A stretch of DNA of 64,000 nucleotides from Bacillus sp. EB01 (GTDB lineage Bacteria > Bacillota > Bacilli > Bacillales > Cytobacillaceae): assembly GCF_000613125.1 (NCBI RefSeq), contig NZ_HG964497.1, forward strand, positions 602,823 to 666,822. The letters are read 5' to 3'. Position 1 is the first letter of the stretch. Each line of letters starts with the position of its first letter. Shown piece by piece: positions 27,758 through 36,532 of this stretch. The position numbers and the translations under genes were made by a program. The notes under the pieces are model-generated. The model made no database searches. It saw only the letters and a program-made list of their open reading frames with translations, and was not told where the DNA came from.

Positions 27758-29693
27758 TTCACTCATTTTCCGGAACCTGAAAAAGAACCTAAACAATTAT
27801 TATCTTTATGTCTTTGCATTGATCTTTACTGTAGCGCTTTATTTCGCTTTTGTTACACTGCAATATGATCCTGCACTGGATGAGTCAAAAGGGACAGTTA
27901 AGGGCGCTGCTTCTATTCGGGCAGCATCGGTCCTGCTAGTTGGAATCGTTACAGTTTTCCTGCTGTTTGCAAATAACATTTTTATTAAGCGCCGAAGCAA
28001 GGAGATTGGCTTATTCCAGTTGATTGGTATGACGAAATCGCGGATATTCCGCATTCTCACTGCCGAAAATTGTATCCTTTACTTTTGCTCCATGACGATT
28101 GGGATATTTGTCGGGTTTTCTTTTTCAAAGCTAATCATGATGATTCTCTTTAAAATCCTGCAAAGTGAACTGGAAGCGAGCCTTAATTTTTCTTCACAGG
28201 CCTTTTATCAAACAGTTGGGGTCTTTAGTTTGATTTATTTATTAATCATGTGCATGAATTATGCATTTATTAAAAGGCAGAGTATTTTGTCCCTTTTCCG
28301 TGTTACTAGCTCAACTGAGACACGGGTAAAAAAATTGTCTGTTTGGGAAATTCTCATGGGTATCATGGGCATTGGATTGATTGCCACTGGTTATTATGTT
28401 TCTTCAAGGCTGTTTAGTGGTGACATTACAGAAATGAACAAACTATTCATGGCAATGATTTTTATCCTGGGATCGGTCATCATAGGAACATACTTTTTTT
28501 ACAAAGGCTCAGTCAGCTTTGTCTTTCAATTAATCCGTAAAAAGAAAGACGGATATTTAACAGTCAATGAAGTGCTGTCCCTTTCGAGCATAATGTTCCG
28601 AATGAAATCAAATGCGCTGTTGCTGACAATCATTACAACCGTATCTGCCCTTGCAATTGGATTGCTTTCATTAAGCTACATCTCCTACTATTCTGCCGAA
28701 GAATCTGCCCGCAAAAGTATTGCAGCTGATTTCGCATTTGTAACAAAGGAAGATGCCAGGCTGTTTACTAGCCTACTGGAGGAGAATACTATCCCTTTTA
28801 CAAAGAAAGAAATCCCTGTAATTCAAGTTCTGGCTAATCTTGAGGAAATTATGCTAACAGAATTTGAAGGAGGAATTTCAGATTCTGACTCTATGCAAAT
28901 TTCAGTTATAAGTGAGGAAAGTGTAAAAGGAGCAGCTGTTGCTCCCGATGAAACGTACTTTACCGGCTACCACGATGCACTCCAAAAGTTCATGCCTCTA
29001 AAGGATGCTGGAAACATTGAACTAAAAGGGAAGAATGTCGTGATTTCACAGTCCTATCTAGGAATGAGAAACGAGCATCATATTTCATGGTATTTTACTA
29101 GCGGTGGCACTCCTGTTGCAATCGTTGACCATAGTGTATTTGAAAAACTTGAGAAGGACCTGTTACCAGAAATACAAAAGAAATCTTCACTCTTTACCGG
29201 AATTACATTAAAACATGAAGAAAAACTAGAGGAAGCAAACGAGCTTTTCCTTGCCAACTCTTTTAGTGAACGTAACTTCAATGATTCCCGCCTTCAAATG
29301 TCAATAGATCAGAAAATGACGTTCGGATTAATTATGTTTATCGTCGGATTTTTGGGACTGACCTTTTTAATTACCTCCGGCTGTATTCTCTATTTTAAAC
29401 AGATGGATGAGAGTGAAGACGAAAAGCCGAACTACACAATTTTGCGGAAACTCGGTTTCACCCGAGTTGACCTGTTAAAAGGAATCCAGGCAAAGCAGTT
29501 GTTCAACTTCGGCATACCACTTGCGATCGGGCTCCTGCATAGCTATTTTGCCGTCCAATCGGGCTGGTTTTTCTTTGGAACTGAATTATGGACACCGATG
29601 ATTATGGTTATGGCCCTTTATACCGTTTTGTACTCCATATTTGGATTGCTTTCAATCATGTATTACAGGAAGGTCATTAAGGAAGCTCTTTAA
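27747..29693 (+). CDS. bceB: Bacitracin-type ABC transporter permease BceB
   Basis: From ATG 27747 the permease is 648 residues and begins [19 protein letters not shown]. It has the ten-segment FtsX-like layout of BceB. A large extracytoplasmic domain of about 200 residues (around 325-535) lies between membrane segments 7 and 8 and gives drug specificity. It is both the detoxification pump and the sensor for BceS. It ends the four-gene module bceRSAB and is followed by a terminator. Confidence 0.93.
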   Translation: MSINSLIFRNLKKNLNNYYLYVFALIFTVALYFAFVTLQYDPALDESKGTVKGAASIRAASVLLVGIVTVFLLFANNIFIKRRSKEIGLFQLIGMTKSRIFRILTAENCILYFCSMTIGIFVGFSFSKLIMMILFKILQSELEASLNFSSQAFYQTVGVFSLIYLLIMCMNYAFIKRQSILSLFRVTSSTETRVKKLSVWEILMGIMGIGLIATGYYVSSRLFSGDITEMNKLFMAMIFILGSVIIGTYFFYKGSVSFVFQLIRKKKDGYLTVNEVLSLSSIMFRMKSNALLLTIITTVSALAIGLLSLSYISYYSAEESARKSIAADFAFVTKEDARLFTSLLEENTIPFTKKEIPVIQVLANLEEIMLTEFEGGISDSDSMQISVISEESVKGAAVAPDETYFTGYHDALQKFMPLKDAGNIELKGKNVVISQSYLGMRNEHHISWYFTSGGTPVAIVDHSVFEKLEKDLLPEIQKKSSLFTGITLKHEEKLEEANELFLANSFSERNFNDSRLQMSIDQKMTFGLIMFIVGFLGLTFLITSGCILYFKQMDESEDEKPNYTILRKLGFTRVDLLKGIQAKQLFNFGIPLAIGLLHSYFAVQSGWFFFGTELWTPMIMVMALYTVLYSIFGLLSIMYYRKVIKEAL

Positions 29694-29698
29694 TAGTA

Positions 29699-29733
29699 AC
29701 CTCCAGCAACTGAACAGCTGGAGGTTTACTTTT
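29699..29733 (+). terminator. Terminator after bceB
   Basis: A 9-bp stem ACCTCCAGC/GCTGGAGGT (29699-29707 with 29717-29725) is followed by TTACTTTTT. It separates bceB from the convergent gas-vesicle operon. Confidence 0.8.
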
Positions 29734-29747
29734 TATAAATGAACTAC

Positions 29748-30149
29748 CTATGAATCTTTTGATTTGCCATCTACGATTCTTCCAATGAAGAAACCATCAA
29801 TTTCACTGAGCTTTCCTCTCCAGAGAATATCACCCTTTGAGGGTGTCGGTTTGCTGTCGCCAACATAAACATTGGCGTTTTTCAAATGGATATAACTGGC
29901 CTCAGCCTGGCTTTCCGAACCAACGCTCTCTGCCGCATTGGAAAGCATCTCACTAAGTTTTTCTGCCACATCGCTACCATCTTCAACAGTTTCACTTAAA
30001 GATTCAAAGTATTCCTTAGCCGAAATGATAGTGCCTGTAATCACTGCTCCCTTGACATTTAACGTTATATCCAGGTTAAAGCTATGATTATTGGCTGCTT
30101 GAACAAATAACTCAAGTACAGTGTCTTTTGTTTCCGGCTGATTACTCAT
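29748..30149 (-). CDS. gvpU: Gas vesicle protein GvpU
   Basis: This 133-residue protein is the last gene of the gas-vesicle operon. It resembles B. megaterium GvpU (VQAANNHSFNLDITLNVKG near the start) and has a small beta-rich fold. I chose the ATG at 30149, which overlaps the gvpT stop by 8 bases and has GGAAGGAAG upstream; a frame extension to 30305 runs inside gvpT and is not needed. In B. megaterium GvpU has been linked to clustering of gas vesicles. Here the role is inferred by family. Confidence 0.85.
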   Translation of the reverse strand: MSNQPETKDTVLELFVQAANNHSFNLDITLNVKGAVITGTIISAKEYFESLSETVEDGSDVAEKLSEMLSNAAESVGSESQAEASYIHLKNANVYVGDSKPTPSKGDILWRGKLSEIDGFFIGRIVDGKSKDS

Positions 30150-31737
30150 CTTCCTTCTTCCTTTCCAATCCCTCCAAGAGAAGGTAGGTGTCGTCCTCTT
30201 CCGAGAGAACCGTGTAGCTTCCCTTTTGTTTTTCTTTAGTTGGTTTGCCTGCTTTTTTACCGAAGTCATTGGGCTTGTCTTTATTTTCCTTGCCTTTGTG
30301 TTCATTTAACTCATCTTTCTCATTCTCTTTACTGCTATCCTTGTCTTCCTGTTCATCTTCAGAATTGTTCTTTTCTTCGTCTTCCTGGTCCACTAAGAAA
30401 TCGTCTTCCTTCTCTTCATCTTCCTTACCTTCGTGGGATTCATCTGTTTCTTCTCCATCTTCATCTTCCTGAGAGGCATCTGTTTCTTCTTCATCTTCCT
30501 GGTCTTCTTGAGAGGCTGCTTCCTGTTCTTCCTGAGAAGTACCTGTTTCTTCTTCATCTTCCTGATCTTCCTGAGGTGCGTCTGTTTCTTCATCATCCTG
30601 GTCCTGGGAAGCGTCTTTCTTTTCCTCTTTATCGTCCTGACCCCCTGAGGCCGCACCTTTTTCCTTTTTGTTTTCCGATTCTTCCGATGAAGCATCGGTT
30701 TCTTTGTTATCTTTCCAGCTTCCATTTGAAGAGCTGCCATCGCTGGAATCTTGTTCAGTCGATTTTTCATCTTTACTTTCAGACTGTGTATCCGAATTCT
30801 CTGTATCATTGTCCCTATCGCTCTTAGTTTGGCTATTTTTTGCTTCAATCAATTTTGAAAGCATACCTTCCAACGAGCTTAATCGTCCTTGTAAATCTTT
30901 ATTTTGCTTTTTTAACGTCTCATAGCTTTCATCTGTAGAGGCTCCATCCTCGCCTTTATTGCTTTCAGCATCCTCTTGTTCTTCACTCAGCTTTTTAGAC
31001 TCCTCATTATCCCGTGAATTTTCAGTATGCGATGGGGTTACATCACTAGTGCCTTCTTTTTCGTCGTCCTCCACAGAGGTTTCATTTTGATCACTATTCT
31101 TTTCGCCTTCATTTTCCGGTGTCTGCGATTTACCTTCATTGGAAAGTACAAGTTGTGACTCATCCGCGTTGGCATCTCCATTTTTTTCGGAATCCGACTC
31201 CTTTTCGGAACCCTCGGAATCCAGTGAAGTTTCCCCTTCATTCTCTTGGCTATTTGCCTTGCCTTCTACTGAGCCTTTTTCAGCCTTTGAAGCTTTTGAA
31301 CCACTTTGATTTTTCTCCTGGCCTTCCTTTTCCTGAATGAGCTTTGTTAACATTTCTTCAAGCCTATTCAAGCGACTATCAACACTATCATTCTTTGATT
31401 CCTTTTTTTCACTAGAAGCAGTAGAAAGGCTAGTATCACTTCCGTCCTCTCTTGAGGTTTCATTTTCTTCTGTGTTTTTTCCTTCTTTACTAAAAAGTTT
31501 TGAAGTAGAATCCTTTAATGAGTGGAATGCTTTTTTGGAATTACTCTTTGCCGCGTTCCCTAGGCCGACAACACTGCCATTAACACCTTCCATTACTTTT
31601 TTTCCATTTTCGGGAGTAGCCAAATATCCAAGTGTCGCACCAATTACTCCTCCTGCCAGAGTTCGTTTTAGTGCTGCTGAATTAACACTCGTTTTGTTAC
31701 TTAGTAAAGTTGTTTGATTTTTCTTATTCTCTTCCAT
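30142..31737 (-). CDS. gvpT: Gas vesicle protein GvpT, with long acidic repeat region
   Basis: This 531-residue protein occupies the gvpT position, between gvpJ and gvpU. Residues 25-55 hold a glycine-zipper hydrophobic stretch (GGVIGATLGYLATPENGKK) like YtxH-type proteins. Two predicted coiled coils follow (RLNRLEEMLTKLIQEK near 130 and RLSSLEGMLSKLIEAK near 290). Residues 300-500 are very rich in Asp, Glu, Ser and Gln, in short imperfect repeats of the EDQEDEEET type. A basic segment and a short C-terminal tail (YTVLSEEDDTYLLLEGLE) close it. It looks longer than GvpT proteins I recall. It may be a surface or phase-separating linker; that is speculation. Confidence 0.75.
   Translation of the reverse strand: MEENKKNQTTLLSNKTSVNSAALKRTLAGGVIGATLGYLATPENGKKVMEGVNGSVVGLGNAAKSNSKKAFHSLKDSTSKLFSKEGKNTEENETSREDGSDTSLSTASSEKKESKNDSVDSRLNRLEEMLTKLIQEKEGQEKNQSGSKASKAEKGSVEGKANSQENEGETSLDSEGSEKESDSEKNGDANADESQLVLSNEGKSQTPENEGEKNSDQNETSVEDDEKEGTSDVTPSHTENSRDNEESKKLSEEQEDAESNKGEDGASTDESYETLKKQNKDLQGRLSSLEGMLSKLIEAKNSQTKSDRDNDTENSDTQSESKDEKSTEQDSSDGSSSNGSWKDNKETDASSEESENKKEKGAASGGQDDKEEKKDASQDQDDEETDAPQEDQEDEEETGTSQEEQEAASQEDQEDEEETDASQEDEDGEETDESHEGKEDEEKEDDFLVDQEDEEKNNSEDEQEDKDSSKENEKDELNEHKGKENKDKPNDFGKKAGKPTKEKQKGSYTVLSEEDDTYLLLEGLERKKEDE
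30395..30610 (-). repeat. Imperfect tandem repeats coding for acidic peptides in gvpT
   Basis: The plus strand shows repeated units of TTCTTCATCTTCCTG with variations, coding for EDEEET / SQEDQ blocks on the minus strand. Such repeats can change number by slippage, so the length of GvpT may vary between strains. Confidence 0.7.
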
Positions 31738-31779
31738 GTTTGTTCCTCCGTTTACGTTTTAATTGTGGTTATTAGTAGA

Positions 31780-32112
31780 TTACACATTGAATTCAGGTGA
31801 ATTTAACCGGTTTCCGGAAAGCTTACTTTCTAAAGCTTCCAGCCGCTCCTGAAGCCTCTTGTTCTCTTCCTCCAGGGCTTTGGTTCCCTTTTCATTGGCT
31901 TTTGAACTTAAGTAAGGATCACTTTCCCACCAGTCCATACCAATTTCTTTTGCCTTATCGATAGATGCAACAATTAGCCGGATTTTTATCGTCAAAAGTT
32001 CTACATCGGCAATTCCAACTGTAATATCACCCGCTATCACTACACCTTTATCTAATATTTTTTCTAATACATCTACAATTGTGCTGGATTGCATATTATG
32101 CTCGACTGCCAT
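31780..32112 (-). CDS. gvpJ: Gas vesicle minor shell protein GvpJ
   Basis: This 110-residue member of the GvpA/GvpJ/GvpM family has the alpha-beta-beta-alpha core (VDVLEKILDKGVVIAGDITV, then VELLTIKIRLIVASIDKA). A C-terminal charged coiled coil of about 35 residues (ENKRLQERLEALESKL) is not found in GvpA. GvpJ is a minor component thought to help start or cap the vesicle shell. AAGGAGG precedes the start. It lies 22 bases after gvpK. Confidence 0.88.
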   Translation of the reverse strand: MAVEHNMQSSTIVDVLEKILDKGVVIAGDITVGIADVELLTIKIRLIVASIDKAKEIGMDWWESDPYLSSKANEKGTKALEEENKRLQERLEALESKLSGNRLNSPEFNV

Positions 32113-32134
32113 TCGGAAAGCCTCCTTGCTTTGT

Positions 32135-32419
32135 TTAAAGTAAGCTGCCTAAAGGACCCAAATCAATATTTAAATCCTCAGCATCCAAGCCGAATATTTC
32201 CTTCAACTCTTCCATTTTTTCTTCAAGGTTCATCAAGGCCTCACCCAAGGCTTCTATCTGGTCATCCGTCAGCGTCCCACCTTCAACACGCCTCATGGCA
32301 TGCCGTTCAACGATTTGCCTTAGGAGCTCAATGATTGTTAAAACAAGCTGGGCTAATCCATGTTCTGCGTTATCAGGGTCCAAATTAATTCTTCCATTTG
32401 CTTGGCTGGCCGGTTGCAT
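32135..32419 (-). CDS. gvpK: Gas vesicle protein GvpK
   Basis: This 94-residue all-helical protein matches the GvpK family (RINLDPDNAEHGLAQLVLT near residue 10, LRQIVERHAMRRVEGG). GvpK is one of the minimal proteins needed for vesicle assembly. Its start lies inside the end of gvpS, with a 35-base overlap, and has GGGAGG upstream. Confidence 0.92.
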   Translation of the reverse strand: MQPASQANGRINLDPDNAEHGLAQLVLTIIELLRQIVERHAMRRVEGGTLTDDQIEALGEALMNLEEKMEELKEIFGLDAEDLNIDLGPLGSLL

Positions 32420-32657
32420 GGATTAAGTCCTCCCTTTGTTGGTCAAATTGTTCAGAAGAAATTGTTTTACCTTTCTGCTGAGCCTGGACAAGGGATTCAA
32501 CAGAAGCTATCAATACCCGAAGATCTAAATAAACAAGGTCGACTCCTGCGATAGAAATTATTAAATCTGCCTTGATTGCGACCCCTTTATCGAGGATGAC
32601 ATCCAATATATCAATTAACCCTATATCTTTGTTTTCAATTGTTTCTCGTACTGTCAT
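32385..32657 (-). CDS. gvpS: Gas vesicle minor shell protein GvpS
   Basis: From ATG 32657 (GGGGATGAGG upstream) this is a 90-residue GvpA-family protein with a core like GvpJ (IDILDVILDKGVAIKADLI, then DLRVLIASVESLV). It lacks a long C-terminal tail. In B. megaterium GvpS is a minor shell component or assembly factor. An in-frame extension to 32705 lies inside gvpL and is unlikely to be used. Confidence 0.88.
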   Translation of the reverse strand: MTVRETIENKDIGLIDILDVILDKGVAIKADLIISIAGVDLVYLDLRVLIASVESLVQAQQKGKTISSEQFDQQREDLIHATGQPSKWKN

Positions 32658-32671
32658 ATCCTCATCCCCAC

Positions 32672-33478
32672 TTATGAAAGGCTGGAAAAATGGTAGGCAG
32701 GCCATGGTCCCGTAGCTTCAAACTGCCACCCCTTTTCCTTCATGTCCTTTTCATATTGCTGAATTTGTTCCAGAAATGGTTCCACCTTTGTCTTAGAAAC
32801 TAGGTAAACACTATTCCACGTCATTTGATCTTTTCTGCCGGTAACATCCTTGCCCCAGGTTTTCTTTACATTCCCATCGACTGTAAACTTCTTGAGGTGT
32901 AAGTGGATAGCCTCGCTCACAGCAATCTTTTCTTTTTCAACCTCTTTTTCAATTAGCTGGTCCAGCTTTTTCTTTTCAAAAAATTGCTTTCCTTTTGATA
33001 GACTGCTAATTTCTTCTCTTTTCGCTTCTATTGCAGGGTTATTCGCGCTTACCTCTTTTTTTAGTAACTTGTCATCGCAGTATATCTTTAAATTCCATTC
33101 TTCATTGTTGGAAATTAAATTGAAGGCACTTTCCATTCGGGAAGAATTGGACTGAATCGACTCCTTTAGGCTGTTTTCACTTTTGTACAAAGTACAAAAT
33201 TTCAAAGGAATAATAGTAAAAAGTTTTGATAGATGCAAAACCGTTTCATGATGGTGAAAGGCTTTTTCCTGAAGCCAATCCATATCATTGTCAATTCGTT
33301 CCTTAATCATTTCTTCCGTATAGGTTTGTGAATCCAGTTTGCATACGACGGCCGTTATCCCATTGATTTTAATAGGATAAATCTCTCCTTTGCCGTCAAA
33401 ATCCTTATAGGATGGCAATGGTTTTTCAGCCATTTCCTTTGTCGGAACCAATCCATATAAATAAATTAAGTCTTCCAT
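32672..33478 (-). CDS. gvpL: Gas vesicle protein GvpL (GvpL/GvpF family)
   Basis: From ATG 33478 this gives 268 residues starting MEDLIYLYGLVPTKE, like B. megaterium GvpL. Upstream in-frame starts at 33496 and 33520 overlap gvpG and are less likely. The protein ends GPWPAYHFSSLS, the family C-terminal signature also present in GvpF. GvpF and GvpL are chaperone-like assembly proteins that contact GvpA. The gene is tightly packed between gvpG and gvpS. Confidence 0.9.
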   Translation of the reverse strand: MEDLIYLYGLVPTKEMAEKPLPSYKDFDGKGEIYPIKINGITAVVCKLDSQTYTEEMIKERIDNDMDWLQEKAFHHHETVLHLSKLFTIIPLKFCTLYKSENSLKESIQSNSSRMESAFNLISNNEEWNLKIYCDDKLLKKEVSANNPAIEAKREEISSLSKGKQFFEKKKLDQLIEKEVEKEKIAVSEAIHLHLKKFTVDGNVKKTWGKDVTGRKDQMTWNSVYLVSKTKVEPFLEQIQQYEKDMKEKGWQFEATGPWPAYHFSSLS

Positions 33479-33492
33479 CGTTTCTGCTGCCC

Positions 33493-33747
33493 TCATTTCT
33501 TTTTCGCCATATCTTCCCATTGTTTCATTTCGAGCTGCTTTGCAACTTCATACCGGAGGATCAATTCCTCTTCCTTAGCCTTATAGGCTTCCTCTGGTAT
33601 TTCTCCAAGCTCATACATCATTTGTAGCTGAATCAATTTTTGCTGTATGGTAGGAAGGTCATAAAGTTCCTTATCCGCCTCCTCCTTAACCTTCTCCGCA
33701 ATTTTTACAACAAGGTTAATAGGTGCAGAAACAAGCTTATGAATCAT
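33493..33747 (-). CDS. gvpG: Gas vesicle assembly protein GvpG
   Basis: This 84-residue charged helical protein begins with an APINLVVKIAEKVKEEA amphipathic segment. It then has the GvpG-family YELGEIPEEAYKAKEEEL stretch and a Lys-rich end. It overlaps gvpF by four bases (ATGA), so it is translationally coupled to it. Confidence 0.9.
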   Translation of the reverse strand: MIHKLVSAPINLVVKIAEKVKEEADKELYDLPTIQQKLIQLQMMYELGEIPEEAYKAKEEELILRYEVAKQLEMKQWEDMAKKK

Positions 33748-34511
33748 CCCGCATTCTCGACAGTTAAACGGATATTGACAAAGTTATACGCAGGCCAGGG
33801 GCCACTGTAGTTGAAATCGACCTTATCCTTCCATTTTTCATAAGCCTCATTAATTTTCTGATCAAACTCTGCTTCTTTTTCTCGGTCTATCAAGAACGCG
33901 GCATTCAATAACATTTTTTCTCCTATCGGATCATTTGCCTTTGAAGCCTCAGCCAGCTTTTTTAAAGGTTCAAATATTTCCTGTTCAACCTCTCTTTGAA
34001 GGGATTGAACAATTTTTTGTGCTATACCGCCTAATTTAATTCTTTCATAATAGCTAGCTGCTTCAGATTTTCCTTGAAGCGATTTAGTTAAATTCCCAAG
34101 CTTTTCGTTTTCGCTCACCTGGGACTCCAGCCACTCCTTCTTTCCAATCACTTTAAGGCCAAGTTCAATTTTTCCTTTAATTGCAGGAAAGAGTTTTTCA
34201 AACTGCGGATATAGATTTTCTAGAAGTACAGCAACATCTTCTTTGGATTTAAAAACATTACCAAAGCTGACTGGGATGACTGTCTGGTTTTGTTTCATAA
34301 CTTGAGAAACAGTCCCCTGGTGCATCATTAAATTCTCTTTATTCGGGTGGTAGATTTTCATCGGGACTTCTGCTGCAACCATTGCTGCATCCTTATAACG
34401 AATAACAAAAAGGTCTACTTTATCACCTTCAACTTCGACCTGGCCAAAACTTTCATCCGAATCAGCTTGTATTCCGCAAAATATATAAATCCCCGTTTCT
34501 CCTTGGCTCAT
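33744..34511 (-). CDS. gvpF: Gas vesicle protein GvpF (GvpL/GvpF family)
   Basis: This 255-residue two-domain protein begins MSQGETGIYIFCGIQAD and ends with GPWPAYNFVNIRL, the GvpF/L signature. It has a central helical region of about 100 residues. GvpF is known to bind GvpA monomers and to lie on the inner side of the vesicle wall. It is paralogous to the GvpL gene two positions downstream, an arrangement conserved in Bacillus gvp clusters. Confidence 0.92.
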   Translation of the reverse strand: MSQGETGIYIFCGIQADSDESFGQVEVEGDKVDLFVIRYKDAAMVAAEVPMKIYHPNKENLMMHQGTVSQVMKQNQTVIPVSFGNVFKSKEDVAVLLENLYPQFEKLFPAIKGKIELGLKVIGKKEWLESQVSENEKLGNLTKSLQGKSEAASYYERIKLGGIAQKIVQSLQREVEQEIFEPLKKLAEASKANDPIGEKMLLNAAFLIDREKEAEFDQKINEAYEKWKDKVDFNYSGPWPAYNFVNIRLTVENAG

Positions 34512-34526
34512 AGTACGTCTCTCCTT

Positions 34527-35453
34527 TTACTCCTTATTAAGCTCCAGGTTATTGCATGCCTTTTTAATCATTTCCTTTGCTGTTTCTATTGGGTTCTCTA
34601 CATCAATAGAACGGCTTATTTGCTGGCCTAAAATGTCGGTGCAAAGCTTCTGGAATTCCGGATCATTTCCATTTATAGAAATCCCCTCATCTTTGGCTAT
34701 TGCAGCAATCCTTAATGAGGCTCTAAGGCTTGGACCAGACTCGCCTTTGCACTGTTTCCGTAAACCAGCTACCAGGTTTGTAATAGCTGTTGCTTCACTT
34801 TTACTGATATCAATTTTCCCTGATAATATGAGAGCCTCCCGTTCGCTGTCTTTATGGTCAATATGAATGGTAACCACGCGGTCCAATAGCGCATCCTGTG
34901 TTGTATAGACCCCCGCATATTCAGAAGGATTACTGGTAAAAATGACAGCAAAATCAGGATGGACACGAATAAACGGTTCGGTTAATTTTGTTCCGTAAAG
35001 AGGGAGAACTCCTTCTTCCAAGATTGATAGGAAGATATTATTTGTTATAGGTTTGGAGCGGGTGAATTCATCATAAACAAGTGTGTAGCCGTTCTTCACC
35101 GCTTCTAGCAAGCGCCCATCTCTCCATGTTTCGGTAATGCTTTCGTCTCTTTTATAAACAGAGCGAATATAGTTATCTACTACCTTTTTGCTCGTATATC
35201 CTGTAAAGTCTCCTATCAAGTCTTTGTTGTTCAATTCGTGGTGCCCATGGATAAGCATCACTGGCCTTTTTCTTGTTTTTGCGAGTTCAAGCGCCAGTGA
35301 GGTTTTCCCTGTCCCGGAAGGCCCTGTAAAATGGACAGGATAACCTGCCTTCAAATATCGGGCTGAACGGGCCAACAAATCCTCTGTAACTTGATCTCGA
35401 ACAATTGATTGCTTTTGTTTTTGCGTTTTAGTTTTATTCTTTAATACCGTCAC
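34527..35453 (-). CDS. gvpN: Gas vesicle AAA+ ATPase GvpN
   Basis: This 308-residue MoxR-like AAA+ ATPase has Walker A GPSGTGKT at about residues 44-51, Walker B TLVYDEFTRS and a sensor Asn/Ser in IFTSNPSEYAG. GvpN promotes growth of the vesicle body, probably by ATP-driven remodelling of shell or assembly factors. The start is a GTG at 35453 with GGTGAAAGA upstream. The gene is 14 bases from gvpR. Confidence 0.92.
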   Translation of the reverse strand: MTVLKNKTKTQKQKQSIVRDQVTEDLLARSARYLKAGYPVHFTGPSGTGKTSLALELAKTRKRPVMLIHGHHELNNKDLIGDFTGYTSKKVVDNYIRSVYKRDESITETWRDGRLLEAVKNGYTLVYDEFTRSKPITNNIFLSILEEGVLPLYGTKLTEPFIRVHPDFAVIFTSNPSEYAGVYTTQDALLDRVVTIHIDHKDSEREALILSGKIDISKSEATAITNLVAGLRKQCKGESGPSLRASLRIAAIAKDEGISINGNDPEFQKLCTDILGQQISRSIDVENPIETAKEMIKKACNNLELNKE

Positions 35454-35467
35454 TCTTTCACCACGCC

Positions 35468-35731
35468 CTACATTTCTAGGTTAACGGAACTTCTAAACCG
35501 CAAATCTCTTCTTTTATAAGAGGTAATTTCCTTTTCCTGATTGAGGCTTACCTCATATACACCTACCATTTCATCCTTGGCGTATTTTTTCATATATTCC
35601 TTTTCTTCAATTACTTCAACGATTAGTTTCCAGCCATTATCAGCCTCTTCTAGAGTCGTAATTTTATGAATTGGAGCCACATATTCGTTAAAGAATTCAG
35701 TAACATTGGCTATTATTTTTTTAATCTCCAT
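35468..35731 (-). CDS. gvpR: Gas vesicle protein GvpR (GvpO family)
   Basis: This 87-residue GvpO-type domain (WKLIVEVIEEKEYMKKYA, YEVSLNQEKEITSYKRRDL) is called GvpR in B. megaterium. I chose the ATG at 35731 because GGGAGG lies 5 bases before it and the conserved domain begins there. An ATG at 35767 would add 12 residues spanning the intergenic hairpins. GvpO proteins are needed for assembly in haloarchaea. The SD sits inside a hairpin. Confidence 0.85.
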   Translation of the reverse strand: MEIKKIIANVTEFFNEYVAPIHKITTLEEADNGWKLIVEVIEEKEYMKKYAKDEMVGVYEVSLNQEKEITSYKRRDLRFRSSVNLEM

Positions 35732-35733
35732 AC

Positions 35734-35779
35734 TGGCCTCCCAATTTAATAATGGAGGCCAGGGCATTCATGCCCCGGC
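35734..35779 (-). promoter_or_regulatory. Two adjacent hairpins between gvpB and gvpR, one covering the SD
   Basis: A perfect 8-bp inverted repeat TGGCCTCC/GGAGGCCA (35734-35741 with 35754-35761) contains the gvpR ribosome binding site in one arm. Directly beside it GGGCAT/ATGCCC (35763-35768 with 35771-35776) forms a second hairpin. No T-run follows, so these are more likely to control translation or RNA stability than to terminate. Confidence 0.6.
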
Positions 35780-35796
35780 TTACTCCATACTTCCTA

Positions 35797-36060
35797 TCAA
35801 ATACTAAACCTCGCATTTCTTTCATCCTGCGGCGCTGGAAGTCCGTTTTCCTGTACCTCGTCTCTTAGAAGCCCTACTGCCTCTGCATAGCGCAACCATG
35901 TATCTACACTTGCGATAACCACCCTGGCCTCTACTGTTAATATTTCAATACCAACCACTGACACTCTTACAAAGGCATCTATGACGATCCCCTTATCAAG
36001 TATTCTGTCAACTACTTCTGCCAAACTTGAACTATCTGTACTTTTTTGAACTGCTGCCAT
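35797..36060 (-). CDS. gvpB: Gas vesicle major shell protein GvpB (GvpA family)
   Basis: This 87-residue GvpA-type shell protein has the core [36 protein letters not shown] and an amphipathic C-terminal helix. It differs from the gvpA product at only a few positions in the first 70 residues (for example [10 protein letters not shown] against [10 protein letters not shown]); the tails are different. It forms or co-forms the ribbed protein wall of the vesicle. The second shell gene in the operon is normal for Bacillus gvp clusters. Confidence 0.93.
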   Translation of the reverse strand: MAAVQKSTDSSSLAEVVDRILDKGIVIDAFVRVSVVGIEILTVEARVVIASVDTWLRYAEAVGLLRDEVQENGLPAPQDERNARFSI

Positions 36061-36082
36061 TATTCATTCTCCTTTCTTCCTG

Positions 36083-36511
36083 TTAAGAACCCATTGTCTT
36101 AATATTGTTTGAAGATTTAATAGCGGTAGCTCCTTTAATGTTGCTGGCGCTTTTAATATCGCCCACACCTTTCACTTTACGGCCATCCTTTTTTTGCGAG
36201 GAGGAAAGATGATCCTGCAGCTTTTTGCCCTTTTCTTTCGCTTGGCCTACTTTATCTCTTGCTGCAAGTAAAGCTTCCTGTGTTTTGTCCTTGGCCTTTT
36301 CTGCCCCGCTATTCAGCTTTTCAGCAAAAGTGTCCCTTTTTTCCTCTAAATGGTCCGTAAACTCATGTGCTTTGTCCTGAGCATGCTCCACTACATTCTC
36401 CTTGGCCTTTTCAACTACAAAATCTTTTACTTTTTCCTTTATTGGTTCGGGAGTATGTTTAATTACTTCTTTAGCCACTTTTCCAGCTGTTTTTTTAATA
36501 GGCTTATCCAT
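36083..36511 (-). CDS. gvpQ: Gas vesicle protein GvpQ
   Basis: This 142-residue, Lys/Glu-rich, almost wholly helical protein sits in the gvpQ position. It has LEA-like 11-residue periodicity in the middle (AEKLNSGAEKAKDKTQEAL). Near the C-terminus are four hexapeptides of the form x-I-K-x-x-x (DIKSAS, NIKGAT, AIKSSN, NIKTMG). It resembles B. megaterium GvpQ, which is not essential for minimal vesicles. Its function is unknown. Confidence 0.8.
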   Translation of the reverse strand: MDKPIKKTAGKVAKEVIKHTPEPIKEKVKDFVVEKAKENVVEHAQDKAHEFTDHLEEKRDTFAEKLNSGAEKAKDKTQEALLAARDKVGQAKEKGKKLQDHLSSSQKKDGRKVKGVGDIKSASNIKGATAIKSSNNIKTMGS

Positions 36512-36532
36512 TGCCAGCCCCTCTAATTTTTA

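Noticed and set aside
30240-30827. A long plus-strand reading frame opposite gvpT (Leu/His/Pro-rich)
   Set aside because: It is the complement of the acidic repeat region of gvpT. Its composition is what reversed Glu/Asp codons give, and there is no ribosome binding site.
35468-35767. Longer form of GvpR starting at 35767
   Set aside because: The extension lies in the intergenic hairpins and the family domain and a good SD belong to the ATG at 35731.
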